Shown: positions 42,830-54,000, counted from the stretch's first letter. The stretch: 64,000 nt of DNA from an uncultured Pirellulales bacterium (GCA_938015445.1 CALLPE010000007.1:1-64000); one strand, 5' to 3'. Notes: generated from the letters alone by a model not told the origin. A program made the numbers and translations.

Positions 42830-45799
42830 TCATGGGGCACAGCTTTCCCGGGCGTGATATTCCAGCACGGCACGGACGATACGCTGGTTGTCCATGTCGT
42901 GCACGTAAACGGCCTCGTCAGTGACGGCGATGAAGCGCGGATGAGCAAAGGCCGGCTCGGGATGATCTAGTGGGCTTCTCAGCGTGGGGGGATCGTCGGG
43001 CCTGCGTGGGCGAAGTTGGGCGCTTTTCGGATCGAGCACTGGGCTTTCCGGCCCGCGGCTGTCGGCGTTGCCGAAGCGACCAATACGCACCATCAGGTTA
43101 CCGTTGCAGTCGAGCACGTTGACCGTAGCCGTCTGAAGCGCCGGCACGAAGGCGCGCTCGAAGCCGTCCACGTCGAAATGCGAGTTCAGGCACGTGCAGC
43201 CCGACAAACTGATGGGCGACACACCACCGTATTGCCACCGGACACCGCTGATGACCACTGGCGTACCGCGCTGGGTGTCGAAACTTCCGCCGGGAGTGCC
43301 GTAGAAATGGGTAGGTTTTTCGGGTGCTTGTCCGTTCCATCGGCCCGCAATCTCCCCGATAGGAAAGACCTCCATCGGGCTGGGAAACCGTAGCAGGGTT
43401 CCCCATTGGCAGGCGGTGAATTTGCCGTGCGGCGCGATGCCGTCGGGCAGGGGCTGACTGGCTGGCTGACAGGCCAACACCACGTACACTGCCCCGGAGC
43501 GTCCCACCCGCACCCCCGCGCTATGCCCCAGGCCAGGCAAAATGCTCAGCCACTTCGGCTGCCCGTCGGCACTATACACCTGAAGCAGGCAGTAATTGTT
43601 GTGTTGGGGTTGTTTCGGATGCTTAAGCCCTGCCTTCTGTAGCGCGGCGATGTGCTCCTCGATGACTCCCACGGGAATATAAATATCGCCGTTGGGGGCC
43701 ACGCAAAACGGGTCCTGCCAGGTGCGAGCGCCTGGGTTGGCGGGCACGTACACGCCGATGACCGTTTCGCCGCGAAATACCACCGGTTCCCGACCGGCAA
43801 AGTCGTATTTCTTTCTCCCATAGCCGCCGCGCAGCGCTGGTCGGGCTTCGGGCGCGGTCATGGGGATGAACTTTCGCTGGTCGGGATCGTAGCGCACTAG
43901 CCATTCGCCGCCGTCTTCGATCCGCATGTATGCCAGCCCGTCCGGCCCGACGTAGACTTGTTCCACGCGGGCGTCGATCAGTTCGATCGGTTTGCCGGTG
44001 CGGCCGTCCACGCGGATCACCGCATCGGGAAAGCAGTTCTGCTCTCCCACGCGGACGTATAGTTCTTCGCGCAGCGGATCGGCGGCGATGTAAGCCCGGT
44101 TGCCCAGTGGATTCCAGCGCTGCCAAGGTTCCGTCGGCTCGGCGGCAGGTCCGATCTGCACCACCGCCTGGAAGGCATCGCCACGGTCTTCCACCCGCCA
44201 TAGCGTCCGGCTGACGCCGTAGTGACCCTCGACCGCCCCGAACCACAGGGCCGGCGTCTGCGCCGAAGCGTCTAAGGCCATCAATACTTGAATGCGGTGG
44301 GCATTGCGCGGCAACGACATGCTGGCCACAGGATTCGGCTGGTCAACGCTGGAAAGTTTGACCAACTCGATATCGAAGTGGTGTTGGTTCGGCGTGGCAC
44401 GCAACAGGTAAATTTCGCCGGTCCGCGGGTGGACGGCTATCTGGTCTGGATGCTTGACCGCCATGGACTTCAACAGCCTGCCCTGCGGACTGACGACCAC
44501 CACGCGGTGATTGCCGTAGTCGCAAACGTACAGATTGCCTTGCGCGTCGCAGGCCAAGCCGCGCGGCTGATCCAGTCGCGTCGGGGTATTGTCGGCTGCG
44601 GTCGGATCGCCGAAAAACGGCTCTGCCAGGCCTGGCCGATCCAGCTTAACGACAAATACGGCGTGGATCGGTTCGCGCTGGCCGCCGATAAGCTGGGCCA
44701 TCAATCCACTCAAATACAGCCGTCCTCCGTCTGGAGAAATGGCCACAAACGGCCGGCCGTCGTTACCCAGTAGCCCCGGTTTGAAGCGACTCTCGGCTTG
44801 ATCGAGCTGCACGATGCTTCCCGGCGGCGTCGCGCCGTCGGTGGCACTGAGCATCACCAATCGGCGGCCGCGCTCGGCGGCAGCCAAACCCCAATCCAGC
44901 AGGTTCGTGACCAGTGCCAAGCGTCCGTCTGGAGTGACGCCCATCGCTTGTTTGGGCAAGCGGAACCCGGCAAAGCGGTAAAGGTCGAAAGTACTCGAAC
45001 CGCCGGAACGAGGCCGATAAACGGCCGGCCGACCCAGCGTGCTGCCGGTCCACTCGATCAAAGTCATGTCTTCCGGTCGCACGTTGGCCGCCGGCGGCAA
45101 CAGGGTGCGTATGTACTTGCCTTGGCGGTCGAACACACGGATGTGCGGGCCGTCGCACAGCACGTAAAGCTGACCGTGCCGATCGACGGCGATTCCATCG
45201 ATGTTGGTGTGAACGCGCTGAGGGTCCCAACCCAAGGCTTTGTCGAATCGCCCGTGAAGCCCCAAGCCTACTTCAACCTTCCAGCCGGGTGGCGCTGGCC
45301 GACCGCGGTCGTCCCTGCCATCCCAGAAAATGCTTTGGCTGAGCGCGCCGGTCTGCAACGGCGGCGGGGCGTTCTCACCCAGCACGCCGCTGGCCAGATG
45401 TCGGATGATCTTGCCGTCTGGCCCGCGAACCAGCACCGTGGCGTCGCAGGCAGAGCGTACAGCGAAACTGATTACCCAGCCATCGCCCTGGCGAACCAGC
45501 CTCGGTTTTTGCTCGAACTGCGGTTTTTGCTCAAGCTGCGGTCTTTGCTCGAGCTGCGGTCTTTGCTCGAGCTGCGGTAGTTCCGTCGGCCGCTGCATCG
45601 CCGGCTGCTGCACCGCTGCTTGAGCGGTTGTGGCGAAGCCACGCTGCGGTGCGGTGGCAGTCACGGCGTCGGACCACCACCAGATGCACAACCATGCAGC
45701 CGCCGAGGTAGCGGCCACCAAAATACTCGACGCAACCAACCAACGGCCATACGGCGCTCTGATTTCGCCGAACAACGGGCTATTCCGCGGCTTTCTCAT
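42830..45799 (-). CDS. NHL-type beta-propeller protein with membrane anchor
   Basis: The 989-residue protein has one N-terminal membrane helix (about 19-40), a QLEQRP hexapeptide repeat (about 75-100), and a FlgD-like Ig segment (SIFWDGRDDRGRPAPPGW). A large region of NHL/propeller blades follows (for example LDQPRGLACDAQGNLYVCDYGNHRVVVVSPQGR, PDGLAYMRIEDG, PNGDIYIPVG). It ends in a Cys-containing C-terminus (SGCTCLNSHFD). It would face the periplasm and bind a ligand or protein; function unknown. Confidence 0.75.
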   Translation of the reverse strand: MRKPRNSPLFGEIRAPYGRWLVASSILVAATSAAAWLCIWWWSDAVTATAPQRGFATTAQAAVQQPAMQRPTELPQLEQRPQLEQRPQLEQKPQFEQKPRLVRQGDGWVISFAVRSACDATVLVRGPDGKIIRHLASGVLGENAPPPLQTGALSQSIFWDGRDDRGRPAPPGWKVEVGLGLHGRFDKALGWDPQRVHTNIDGIAVDRHGQLYVLCDGPHIRVFDRQGKYIRTLLPPAANVRPEDMTLIEWTGSTLGRPAVYRPRSGGSSTFDLYRFAGFRLPKQAMGVTPDGRLALVTNLLDWGLAAAERGRRLVMLSATDGATPPGSIVQLDQAESRFKPGLLGNDGRPFVAISPDGGRLYLSGLMAQLIGGQREPIHAVFVVKLDRPGLAEPFFGDPTAADNTPTRLDQPRGLACDAQGNLYVCDYGNHRVVVVSPQGRLLKSMAVKHPDQIAVHPRTGEIYLLRATPNQHHFDIELVKLSSVDQPNPVASMSLPRNAHRIQVLMALDASAQTPALWFGAVEGHYGVSRTLWRVEDRGDAFQAVVQIGPAAEPTEPWQRWNPLGNRAYIAADPLREELYVRVGEQNCFPDAVIRVDGRTGKPIELIDARVEQVYVGPDGLAYMRIEDGGEWLVRYDPDQRKFIPMTAPEARPALRGGYGRKKYDFAGREPVVFRGETVIGVYVPANPGARTWQDPFCVAPNGDIYIPVGVIEEHIAALQKAGLKHPKQPQHNNYCLLQVYSADGQPKWLSILPGLGHSAGVRVGRSGAVYVVLACQPASQPLPDGIAPHGKFTACQWGTLLRFPSPMEVFPIGEIAGRWNGQAPEKPTHFYGTPGGSFDTQRGTPVVISGVRWQYGGVSPISLSGCTCLNSHFDVDGFERAFVPALQTATVNVLDCNGNLMVRIGRFGNADSRGPESPVLDPKSAQLRPRRPDDPPTLRSPLDHPEPAFAHPRFIAVTDEAVYVHDMDNQRIVRAVLEYHARESCAP
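45502..45577 (-). repeat. 18-bp coding repeats (QLEQRP)
   Basis: About four copies of an 18-base unit encode the hexapeptide Q-(L/F)-E-Q-(R/K)-P in the propeller protein's linker. Two adjacent copies are identical, indicating recent duplication. Confidence 0.8.
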
Positions 45800-46295
45800 G
45801 GCTGCGGCCCTTTCGCGCCCTACAGATTCTTTATTCGTTTACGAGAAACGCTGCGCGCTACGAATCGTCGAACTTCGGAAGGGGTTACGATGCCGGAAAG
45901 ACAATCGCAGGCCGAGGGAAAGTTCTGAGCGCATCTTAATCTTGTAGACTTGGTCGTCAAGTTAAATTCGCGCCAACCAGGTCAGCCGCTGGAACCGGAA
46001 GGCGAATATCGCGTATTGCAAACTATTTGTGCTGGGTCCTGAAGTCTTCAAATGCCCGCTCAGCGGCGGACCTTTTGCCGAACGAATCTGCCTAGCGAAG
46101 TGGAACATCGGTTGCCTTGCCTAGCGAAGTGGAACATCGGTTGCCTTGCGCTGGCGGAATTGCACCGTCGTGGTAACATTCTTGACAGTTGGGCAGCGAT
46201 TGCCGCATTGCCGAATACATCGGCCGGCCGAACTGCCACTGGCGGAGGATGCCAACTTTGCCGCCCAGTGCCCGCCGCCCGAGGTAGCGACACAG
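45800..46295. other. Divergent intergenic region before tsaB
   Basis: Nearly 500 bases between the minus-strand propeller gene and plus-strand tsaB. It carries a perfect 29-bp tandem repeat (annotated separately). An in-frame upstream extension of tsaB to 46146 exists but is unlike the family. Confidence 0.5.
46092..46149 (+). repeat. Perfect 29-bp tandem duplication
   Basis: The unit from CTAGCGAAGTGGAAC to GTTGCCTTGC occurs at 46092-46120 and again without any change at 46121-46149. Complete identity implies a recent event. It lies about 150 bases upstream of tsaB. Confidence 0.85.
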
Positions 46296-46991
46296 ATGAA
46301 CATACTGGCCTTAGAGACGACCGAACCGATCGGCAGCGTGGCCGCCGCCAACGGGCCGACGCTGCTTGCGCAGTTGGATTTCGATCCTCAACAACGCTCG
46401 GCACAGTCCTTCGCACCGGCTATCAAACAGATACTGGCCGACGTCGGCTGGCGCCCGGCGGACGTGCGACTGGTGGCGGTGAGCATCGGGCCGGGTTCGT
46501 TCACGGGACTGCGTGTCGGGGTGACCGCAGCCAAAACGTTCGCTTACGCAGTGGGGGCGGAGGTGCTGGGCGTAGGCACGCTATGGGCGATCGCCGCTGC
46601 GGTTCCGCCAACCATCGCCAACGTTTCTGTAGCGGTCGATGCACAGCGCGGCGATGTAGTGGCCGCCGACTTCCGTTTCGCCGCCGACGGCTGGCCGGAC
46701 ATCGTACGGCCCGATAGACTTCTGCCGGCCGCCGAATGGCTGGGCGGGTTGCAGCCGGGCACAGCGGTTACCGGCCCGGCGCTGCGGAAGCTTCGGTGCG
46801 CCATCCCCGCCGGACTGACGGTTCTGGAACCACAATACTGGCGTCCCACCGCCGCTGCTGTGGCGCGGCTGGCGTACAGGCATTACAGCCTCGGGCAGCG
46901 CGACGACCTGTGGACGCTACAGCCTTATTACTGCCGTCTGGCCGCCGCCGAGGAAAAGTGGCAGGCCCGTTTCGGGCCGCCAAATCCCTGA
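46296..46991 (+). CDS. tsaB: tRNA N6-threonylcarbamoyladenosine biosynthesis protein TsaB
   Basis: The 231-residue protein has the TsaB/YeaZ start MNILALETTEPIGSVA. The family's core follows: VSIGPGSFTGLRVGVTAAKTFAYA, close to the standard G-P-G-S-F-T-G-(L/I)-R-(I/V)-G. A Y-x-x-P-T-A-A-A-V-A-x-L-A segment leads to the C-terminus. It forms the TsaD-TsaB dimer needed for t6A in ANN-decoding tRNAs. ATG 46296 with GAGGT upstream is preferred over an extension of 50 residues. Confidence 0.92.
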   Translation: MNILALETTEPIGSVAAANGPTLLAQLDFDPQQRSAQSFAPAIKQILADVGWRPADVRLVAVSIGPGSFTGLRVGVTAAKTFAYAVGAEVLGVGTLWAIAAAVPPTIANVSVAVDAQRGDVVAADFRFAADGWPDIVRPDRLLPAAEWLGGLQPGTAVTGPALRKLRCAIPAGLTVLEPQYWRPTAAAVARLAYRHYSLGQRDDLWTLQPYYCRLAAAEEKWQARFGPPNP

Positions 46992-47134
46992 AAGTACGGT
47001 TGCCCAAGGGCAGTCACGTGCGATGGTGGATATGGGAGGCGAACAACAGCGGACACGAACCCCGGTAGCCGGGGATCAGCATTTTCGGAAAGCAATTTCG
47101 GCGACATAGATTGTTGGCATATCAGCGCAGCACA

Positions 47135-48418
47135 ATGGAACACATCATCGAAGAACTTCGCTGGCGAGGATTGATACATCAGACGACCGACGAGGAAGGT
47201 CTGACCCGCTTGCTAAGCGAGAAGATGTGCACGGTCTATATCGGGTTCGATCCCACCTCAGACAGTCTGCACGTGGGCAACTTGGTGGCCCTGATGGTAC
47301 TGCGGCGGTTTCAGCGGGCCGGGCACCGTCCGATTGCCGTTGTTGGCGGGGCTACCGGGATGATTGGCGACCCCAGCGGGAAGAGCGAGGAACGCAATCT
47401 GCTTTCGCCGGAAACGATTGCCGACAACATCGCCGGGATCGAACCGCAATTGCGACGCTTTTTGGATTTTCGGTGCGGCGGCAACTCGGCGCTGCTGCTG
47501 AACAACTACGATTGGATGGGCAAGTTTGGCTATTTGGAGTTTCTGCGCGACGTGGGAAAACATTTCCCCGTCAACGTAATGCTCGCCAAAGAATCTGTTC
47601 GCAACCGCCTGGAGCGCGCCGACGGAGGAATGAGCTACACCGAGTTCAGCTACATGTTGTTGCAGGCTTATGACTTCGTGTATCTGCACGACCACTACGA
47701 CTGCCAGATTCAAGCCGGCGGAAGCGACCAATGGGGGAACATCACGGCGGGCATAGACCTGGCGCGGCGTTTACGGGGGGTGCAGCTTTACGGCATCACC
47801 TGCCCGCTGCTTACCCGGGCCGACGGCAGCAAGATGGGCAAAACCGAGTCGGGCGCTGTATGGCTCAGCCCCCACAAAACAAGCCCCTACCAATTCTATC
47901 AGTACTGGATCAACGTCGACGACGCCGACGTGGGCAAGTGTTTGAAGTACTTGACCGACTTGGACCGCGCACAGATCGAACAACTGCTCCAGGAGCACGG
48001 CAGCAATCCCCAGCAGCGCATCGCGCAGCGTCGCTTGGCGACCGAGTTGACGCGCCTGGTTCACGGGGAGGCCGGATTGCAGATCGCCCAGCAGGCCACG
48101 CAGATTTTCTTCGGTGGCGAGATCGGCCAGTTGACCGGCGAGCAGATCGAAGCCATCTTCGCCGACGTTCCCAGCACCCAGTTGCCGCGCTCACTCCTCG
48201 ACCCGCCGGGTCTGCCGGTAGTCGACGCTTTGTTGGCCGTGGGATTGGTCAAAAGCAAGAGCGAGGCCCGCCGCTTGATCAGTCAGGGAGGGGCTTATGT
48301 GAACAACCGCATGGTCGCCAGTCAAGACGCCACTTTGGGCCAGGAAGACCTCCTGGCAGGTGCCGCAGTGGTGCTGCGGGCAGGTAAGAAGAATTACGCC
48401 CTATTGCGGTTGGCATAA
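47135..48418 (+). CDS. tyrS: Tyrosyl-tRNA synthetase
   Basis: The 427-residue protein is a complete class I TyrRS. HIGH counterpart HVGN (46-49) lies in DPTSDSLHVGNLVALM. Tyr-binding region is around SYMLLQAYDFVYLHDHYDCQ and GGSDQWGNI. KMSKS counterpart KMGKT is at 233-237. The C-terminal S4 RNA-binding domain is SEARRLISQGGAYVNNRMV. It charges tRNA-Tyr. Same strand as tsaB, about 140 bases downstream. Confidence 0.97.
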   Translation: MEHIIEELRWRGLIHQTTDEEGLTRLLSEKMCTVYIGFDPTSDSLHVGNLVALMVLRRFQRAGHRPIAVVGGATGMIGDPSGKSEERNLLSPETIADNIAGIEPQLRRFLDFRCGGNSALLLNNYDWMGKFGYLEFLRDVGKHFPVNVMLAKESVRNRLERADGGMSYTEFSYMLLQAYDFVYLHDHYDCQIQAGGSDQWGNITAGIDLARRLRGVQLYGITCPLLTRADGSKMGKTESGAVWLSPHKTSPYQFYQYWINVDDADVGKCLKYLTDLDRAQIEQLLQEHGSNPQQRIAQRRLATELTRLVHGEAGLQIAQQATQIFFGGEIGQLTGEQIEAIFADVPSTQLPRSLLDPPGLPVVDALLAVGLVKSKSEARRLISQGGAYVNNRMVASQDATLGQEDLLAGAAVVLRAGKKNYALLRLA

Positions 48419-48436
48419 AAAGGGACATCGCAGCGC

Positions 48437-49120
48437 ATGAGCCGGCCAGTACGCCTGATTCTGTGGACTGCTACGGGAGTGCTGGCCGCTTTGCTGGTCG
48501 GCGCAGTGATGGTCTATCGGGCGGCCCGATACACCCCGGAGTTCTACAGCAACGCCCTGGCCACCGAACCGGCCGCTTTGGCAGCAGGTCGCGACCGAAT
48601 GCTTGACCGCGCGGCGACCTTGGCCAGCGACGTACAGAAAGGCGGGCGCTGGGAGGCCGTATTCACCGCCGAGGAAATCAACGGCTGGCTAGCATTGGAA
48701 CTGGGCAGTTCGGAGGCGAACTGTTTGCCGGCCGAGTTTCGGGACGTGCGCGTGGCGATCCAGCCGGAGGGCATCATGCTCGCCTGCCGTTATAGTCACG
48801 CCAGCGCACAGAGCGTGCTATGGGCAGCCCTGGAACCGTACATCGCCGAGCCTAACGTGTTGGCCCTGCGAATCCGCAAGGTGCGCGCAGGTAGATTACC
48901 GCTGCCTATGAAGGGGGTGCTGCGGGCGCTGTCGCAGGCCGCCGAGCGTTCCTCCTTGCCGCTCGAGTGGCGCCAAGCCGACGGCGATCCGGTGGCGCTG
49001 GTCAGTCTGCCGGTGCACAGCGGCGACCGGGCCTGGCTGGTACACATCGACACCCTGACACTGCGGCAGGGGGAGCTGTACCTGGCCGGCAGCTCGCGCC
49101 GTCGGCAAGCTGACCGCTGA
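48437..49120 (+). CDS. Membrane-anchored protein of unknown function
   Basis: The 227-residue protein has one N-terminal membrane helix (about 7-26) and a soluble domain outside. TAEEINGWLALEL and VRVAIQPEGIMLACRY are the most distinct stretches, suggesting a lipid-binding-like alpha/beta domain of the kind seen in small planctomycete membrane proteins. No motif recognised. It begins 18 bases after tyrS and is probably co-transcribed with it. Confidence 0.65.
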   Translation: MSRPVRLILWTATGVLAALLVGAVMVYRAARYTPEFYSNALATEPAALAAGRDRMLDRAATLASDVQKGGRWEAVFTAEEINGWLALELGSSEANCLPAEFRDVRVAIQPEGIMLACRYSHASAQSVLWAALEPYIAEPNVLALRIRKVRAGRLPLPMKGVLRALSQAAERSSLPLEWRQADGDPVALVSLPVHSGDRAWLVHIDTLTLRQGELYLAGSSRRRQADR

Positions 49121-49291
49121 ATCTTAATGGCCGCACAAGTGATTTTCCCGGCCACCCAAATGAGAGCTTCGTCGCCGCACAAATCATCTTCCCAGCCGCA
49201 CAAGGGTTCTTCGCGGCTGCATGGATACGACGCCATTGGCCGCACCGGCCTGTTGCTGTTCACTTGGTTCGGGTCATGGGTCGGGCGAGGG

Positions 49292-50695
49292 TCAACCTGG
49301 CGACTTGAAGGGGTCTTGGGCGTCTTCGTCGGGCGGTGTTTTGGCGGGAGGTTTCTGGACAGCGGGCTGTTTGGCATCGGCCGGCTGCTCGTCGCCGCCA
49401 GGTCTTTGGGCCTGATTGTGAACCACCGGCTCGGCCAGCCCCACCTCGTGCAGAGCTTGCACCAATCCAGCGTCGCTTACCACATAGATCCGGTCAGTCT
49501 CAGCATTGACCACTTTCAGCGCCTGCTTTCCCAACGGCATCCTGGCTATGAGCCCGCCAGATTGGGCATCGAGGATCAGCAACCGATCCAGATTATCGGC
49601 GGCGTAAACGCGAGTGTGGCTGGCCGAAAGGAATTGCACCACATCGGAGGCCCACCACAACCGTCGCCCCGACTTAGCATCCAAACAGTGCATTCCTTCC
49701 CTGACGGTGGCCACGTAAAGCCGACCGTCCACCAGCACTGGCGCTTGCTGGCAATCGGTGCCGGTGGAGAATCGCCATAGGGTGTTGCCCGATCGCTCGT
49801 CGATGGCGTGCACGAAGCCGTCGCTGGTAACCAGGTAAACAACTCCATAAGCGGCCACGCCGGGGACCTTGGGTGGAGCGTAAACCGGCTGCGTAGGCAA
49901 CCGGCCGGAAAGTGTTATCCGGTGCAACACCGCCAAAGCGTCTTCCGAGCGGCGATCCACCTGCGCGATGTACAAATGCCCCACGTCGGTCACCCAGCCC
50001 ACGTACTCGTCATACGGCGTTTGCCGCAGCACCACCGGCGCTACATACGGACGACCGACCGAGTAGGTACGCAATGGTCGCAGGCCATCCTGGCGCAGAC
50101 GCATGTCTTCGCGTCGTTGTTGAGCTTGCTGGGCTTTGTTGGCTTCGGCCATTTCGGCCTCCGCCCTGGTGCGGACGAACTCGCCGGGAGATTCGGTGAG
50201 CGGTTCCAGCCGATGGGCGACTATCAAGCCGTCGAGCATGGGCACGTAGGCGCGTCGGTCGCTGACGGCCGGCCCTGCCGCTGGCACGCCTGCGGCCGGT
50301 ACGTCCAGCAATACTTCGCCGTTAACCCGATTGAGCACAAACAGTCGCGAGCCGTTAAGCAGCACCACAAAATCGCGGCTGACCCCAACAGGCATGGTGG
50401 GGTGATTAGGTTTGCCCACCTGTTGCACCCACAGCATTTTGCCCGTGACTGCATCGACTGCCTGCACTGCCGCCCGATCGCTCTGCACAAACAGCGTTCC
50501 CTCGTGCAGCGTCGCGTAACTGGCCCGGGAGGTGGCGGCGTCGAACTTCGCTTGGGTGAACCAAGCTCGCGTAAGGCCGAACTGGGCAGCACGTTCTTCG
50601 GGTATCAGTTGACTGCGCGACTGCGCGCTGGACTGTGCCGCAAAACCGATTGCCACACCGCTAATCAACACCAAATGCATCACAGATCGCAACAT
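49292..50695 (-). CDS. Exported PQQ-type beta-propeller protein
   Basis: The 467-residue protein has a signal peptide (about 5-23) and PQQ-like repeats with the diagnostic A-x-D-x-x-(S/T)-G-x-x-x-W pattern. Examples are VQAVDAVTGKMLWVQQVG, VHAIDERSGNTLWRF and MHCLDAKSGRRLWWA. There is no catalytic dehydrogenase motif, so it is probably a structural or scaffold propeller like BamB. The C-terminal tail is Pro/Lys/Ala-rich. ATG 50695 has a GGGGA RBS and begins the signal peptide. Confidence 0.8.
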   Translation of the reverse strand: MLRSVMHLVLISGVAIGFAAQSSAQSRSQLIPEERAAQFGLTRAWFTQAKFDAATSRASYATLHEGTLFVQSDRAAVQAVDAVTGKMLWVQQVGKPNHPTMPVGVSRDFVVLLNGSRLFVLNRVNGEVLLDVPAAGVPAAGPAVSDRRAYVPMLDGLIVAHRLEPLTESPGEFVRTRAEAEMAEANKAQQAQQRREDMRLRQDGLRPLRTYSVGRPYVAPVVLRQTPYDEYVGWVTDVGHLYIAQVDRRSEDALAVLHRITLSGRLPTQPVYAPPKVPGVAAYGVVYLVTSDGFVHAIDERSGNTLWRFSTGTDCQQAPVLVDGRLYVATVREGMHCLDAKSGRRLWWASDVVQFLSASHTRVYAADNLDRLLILDAQSGGLIARMPLGKQALKVVNAETDRIYVVSDAGLVQALHEVGLAEPVVHNQAQRPGGDEQPADAKQPAVQKPPAKTPPDEDAQDPFKSPG

Positions 50696-51061
50696 GCTGG
50701 TCCCCTGCCATGATGTACCGACGAGATCGCTCGGGCCGCAATTCCTATGAACTCTAATACCTATCATAGTCAGCCGGCTGCAAAAACGCACGCAGTTTAT
50801 GCGGCCGGGGGAGGTGGCAGCCCGGCCCTCCCAATACGGGTGGGCTGGTCGGTGCGCTGTTTGCAGCTCGGCGACACTATTGCAGCTATCGCCTTGCAGG
50901 CGCGATAATCTGCAAGTGCGGGAGGTTTGGCACGAGAATCCGGCGCATCACAGCGCTGACGACACTGGGCGGTACCGGGCCAAAGTGTTTCGCACGACCT
51001 TCAGGTCAGGTGCCAAGTACTGGGTTTCGTTCCCGGCAGTTGCAAGGCAAGGAGCGAGCGC
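50696..51061. other. Divergent intergenic region
   Basis: About 366 bases between divergent genes, no gene seen. Holds promoters for the propeller protein and the 1323-residue gene; no consensus -10/-35 pair with good spacing was found. Confidence 0.4.
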
Positions 51062-54000
51062 GTGTCAGCAAAGCGGCTAAATCGGAACGACCAGCAAGCG
51101 CTGGACGAAATGCTGGGCTATATCAATTTCTCGTCCGGCGCAACCGACGCCAATTTTCTGCGCAGTTTGAATTATGTGTTTGGCCGGATCGAATCGTCGC
51201 CCCAGTCGACCGAACCCGCCTGGCGCACACTGGCACGCCAATTGCGCCAGCGATTGGAAGTCCTGCGTCAAAAGGCCGAGCCATTTCGTCGCAGCGAGCA
51301 AGCTGAAGCCGTGCTGACCGTGGTGTTCGATCACCTCCTGCCCGCCTATCGCCAGCACCATCGCGACCTGCTGTTCCATCAAACCGAAGAGAGCCTGTTT
51401 GGCCCGCTGTTCATCGGTAGGGCAATCGAAGCCACCCTGAGGCAGGGCCGCTGGGACCAGCCGGCCGAGACGGCTGCCGCGGCGTTGCGGGAGCTGAACG
51501 ACTATGTGGGTTATCGGCCCGTTCCGGTGCTGGAAACCGAGCAAAAAATCCAGCCTTACGATCACGAATGGGTGAGGCCGATTCCGCTGTACATTCGGGG
51601 GGTTGGTGTGGGCGCCGGGCGATATGCCGCTCTGGTCAGCCAGGCGTTGGCAGTCCTCCAGCAGACCGATCCCGACATACTTCAACAAGCATTCTTCGAC
51701 CTGGAGCTTCTCGACGAACTGGCCCTCGACCCGCGCGCTTACGACTTCGATCATCCTGTTGCCAAACGCCCCAACGACATTTACGGCGAGTGGGACCTGC
51801 GCCAGTTGGATATTTCCGGGCAGAGCCGCCGATACGTGGTGCGGCAGGTGATATTGGATGCGATATTGGAGTGGGTGGAAGGCCACGCCCCACGCGCCCG
51901 GCGAGAAGCGCTGTTCGCCGGCGGAGCAGTGCTGGCCGGCACCATCTTGATGGGCTCCGGCGTAAGCGGAAACCGACCCGACTGTCACGACTCCACCGTC
52001 ACGCTGGCCGCGTTGGTTCAAAAGGTGGCTGCATATCGCGACGCCTTTTACGAGAGACTGCTGGAGCAACAGCAGGGTCGTCGTCGCGACCGGCTGAAGT
52101 CCGAGGCCGCCCGCTACAAGCAGCCCTTTGGCAGCGCACGGCAGCACGTCAATCAGTACGCGGCGCGGTTGCGGGCCGAGCAATTGCAGCACTTCCATCT
52201 GGCCGAGGTATACGCCCGGCTCGGCGCCAGCGAAGCAGCCCTTCAGGAGGCCGCGAAAGTTCGTACCGCTTCGGCGCGCATGTTCTGCCAGATACTGTGC
52301 CGGTTCTCGGCCGCATACAAATCCCTGGATCGCGGAGAACTGCACCAGGCGGCTGACATGTTGCCCGAAGTGGAACAACTGCTTTATCGCGCCATCCACT
52401 GCGGGGCCATGGCCGATCCGTGGTGCATTTTGGGGTTTGCTGGGCAATATCCCTTGTCGCAATCGGCGCTGGAGAGCGTCCACGACGATCGGGTGGACAA
52501 GTTGATCCTGGTAGTTAACGAAATCTTCAACCTGTACACACATTTGCAGAAGGAAGCAGCCGTTAACGGCGAGGACGCCCTGCGACACCGGTTGGCAGAG
52601 CGGATGCATCATTTCGCTCAATGGTGGGATAAATATGCCACTACCGAAGTTAGCGAGATCGAGAGCATCTCGGGCCAGGAGCGCCAACAATCGGCCGAGC
52701 AGGCCGTTGCCGCCATCGGCGCATGGCGCCAGGCCGGTGCCGCCGCCGGCGACATAGCTTTTTGGCGGCAACATGCCGAGCGTTTCGACTCGCGTACCAG
52801 CTTCGCCCTGGTGGTGGAAACCCTGTTGGAACACGGCGATCTGGTGGCCGCCATGGCCCTGCTGGTCTATTGGCTCAACCAGGCGGCGACGGTAGGTTTG
52901 GGAAAAGAAAGGAACTCGTTCTTCAACCTGTGCCAGCGATGGATGACCGAGCTGTGGAGGCCCTCCGAACACAGCAAGCAGCGCCTTGGGGAGATGTCTG
53001 CCAGCCAGCGCTGGGCCTTGGCCCGAAAGTTCATCGACTACCTGGAGGCCAACGCCGACGAGCTGGCCAAGGTACCTCGCTTCGGCTTGGCCGGCGATTC
53101 CAGCGGCGCGGAGGACCCTGCCGGGCAACTTCCCCCGGCCGACGACGCCGAGGACCTGCTGGGCGCTGCATACGAGGGAGTCACATACCGCGACAGCGCC
53201 GACGACGGGCCGGACGAAGCGATATTCGAGACAGCCGGGGACGCCCTGGGGCTGGAACTGGTGCACGAAGCCGAACGAATCGTCGCTGGCTTGCAACTGT
53301 TGGTCATGCTGGCCGAGTTGCGCCACGCAGCCGCCATGGCCTCCTTACGCGCCGAAATACCCCAGGCCGAGCGCGAGGAGGTCATTGCCGACTGGCTGCG
53401 GCAGACCCAGCAGCAGCACCGCCAGTTGCTGGAATTGGCCGAGACTATCAACGGTTTCCGCATTCCTCGGCCGGGCGCCACTTTCGAATCGCTGGTAGAA
53501 TACGACCGGCGCCGACTTATCAAAGAGTCGCTGCTGGAACACGTGGTCGATAGCTGCGTGGACTTGGCCGATACGGTACGGATGCTTCGAGCCAGCATGT
53601 TGCAGCCGACGGAGTCGTCATCCGCCAGTCGTTGGGAGGAGCCACTGGACCGGGTCCTTCGGGCGACCATCAGAGGAGACGCAGACACTGTTCAGCGGTC
53701 GTGGGGCGCGCTGCTGGCGAGCCTGCGCAAACAGCCCTTGCAGTACATCTCCTTGTGGCGGGGCGGAAACCCGCGCCGTGTGGCCTCCACCCAAGAACTG
53801 ATTCGTGCGTTGGAGCGCTTGCTGGTCTATCTGCCCCGGTTGGGACTGATACGGCAAACGCTCAGTTTGCTGGAGACCATCCACGAGGTAGAACTCAATC
53901 ATTCCACAGCCCCTGGATCAGTCAGCGAGTTCGACCAGGTTTTCGAGGAAGCCAGTAGAGCTTTGGTGCGGTGCTTGGTTGCTTCGTCGCAGACATGGAC

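Noticed and set aside
46146-46295. N-terminal extension of tsaB
   Set aside because: The extension begins in the tandem repeat region and is unlike the family; ATG 46296 has an RBS and the conserved start.
51077-53326. 749-codon open frame on the minus strand
   Set aside because: It lies wholly opposite the 1323-residue gene, has no family features and follows from that gene's GC-rich codon positions.
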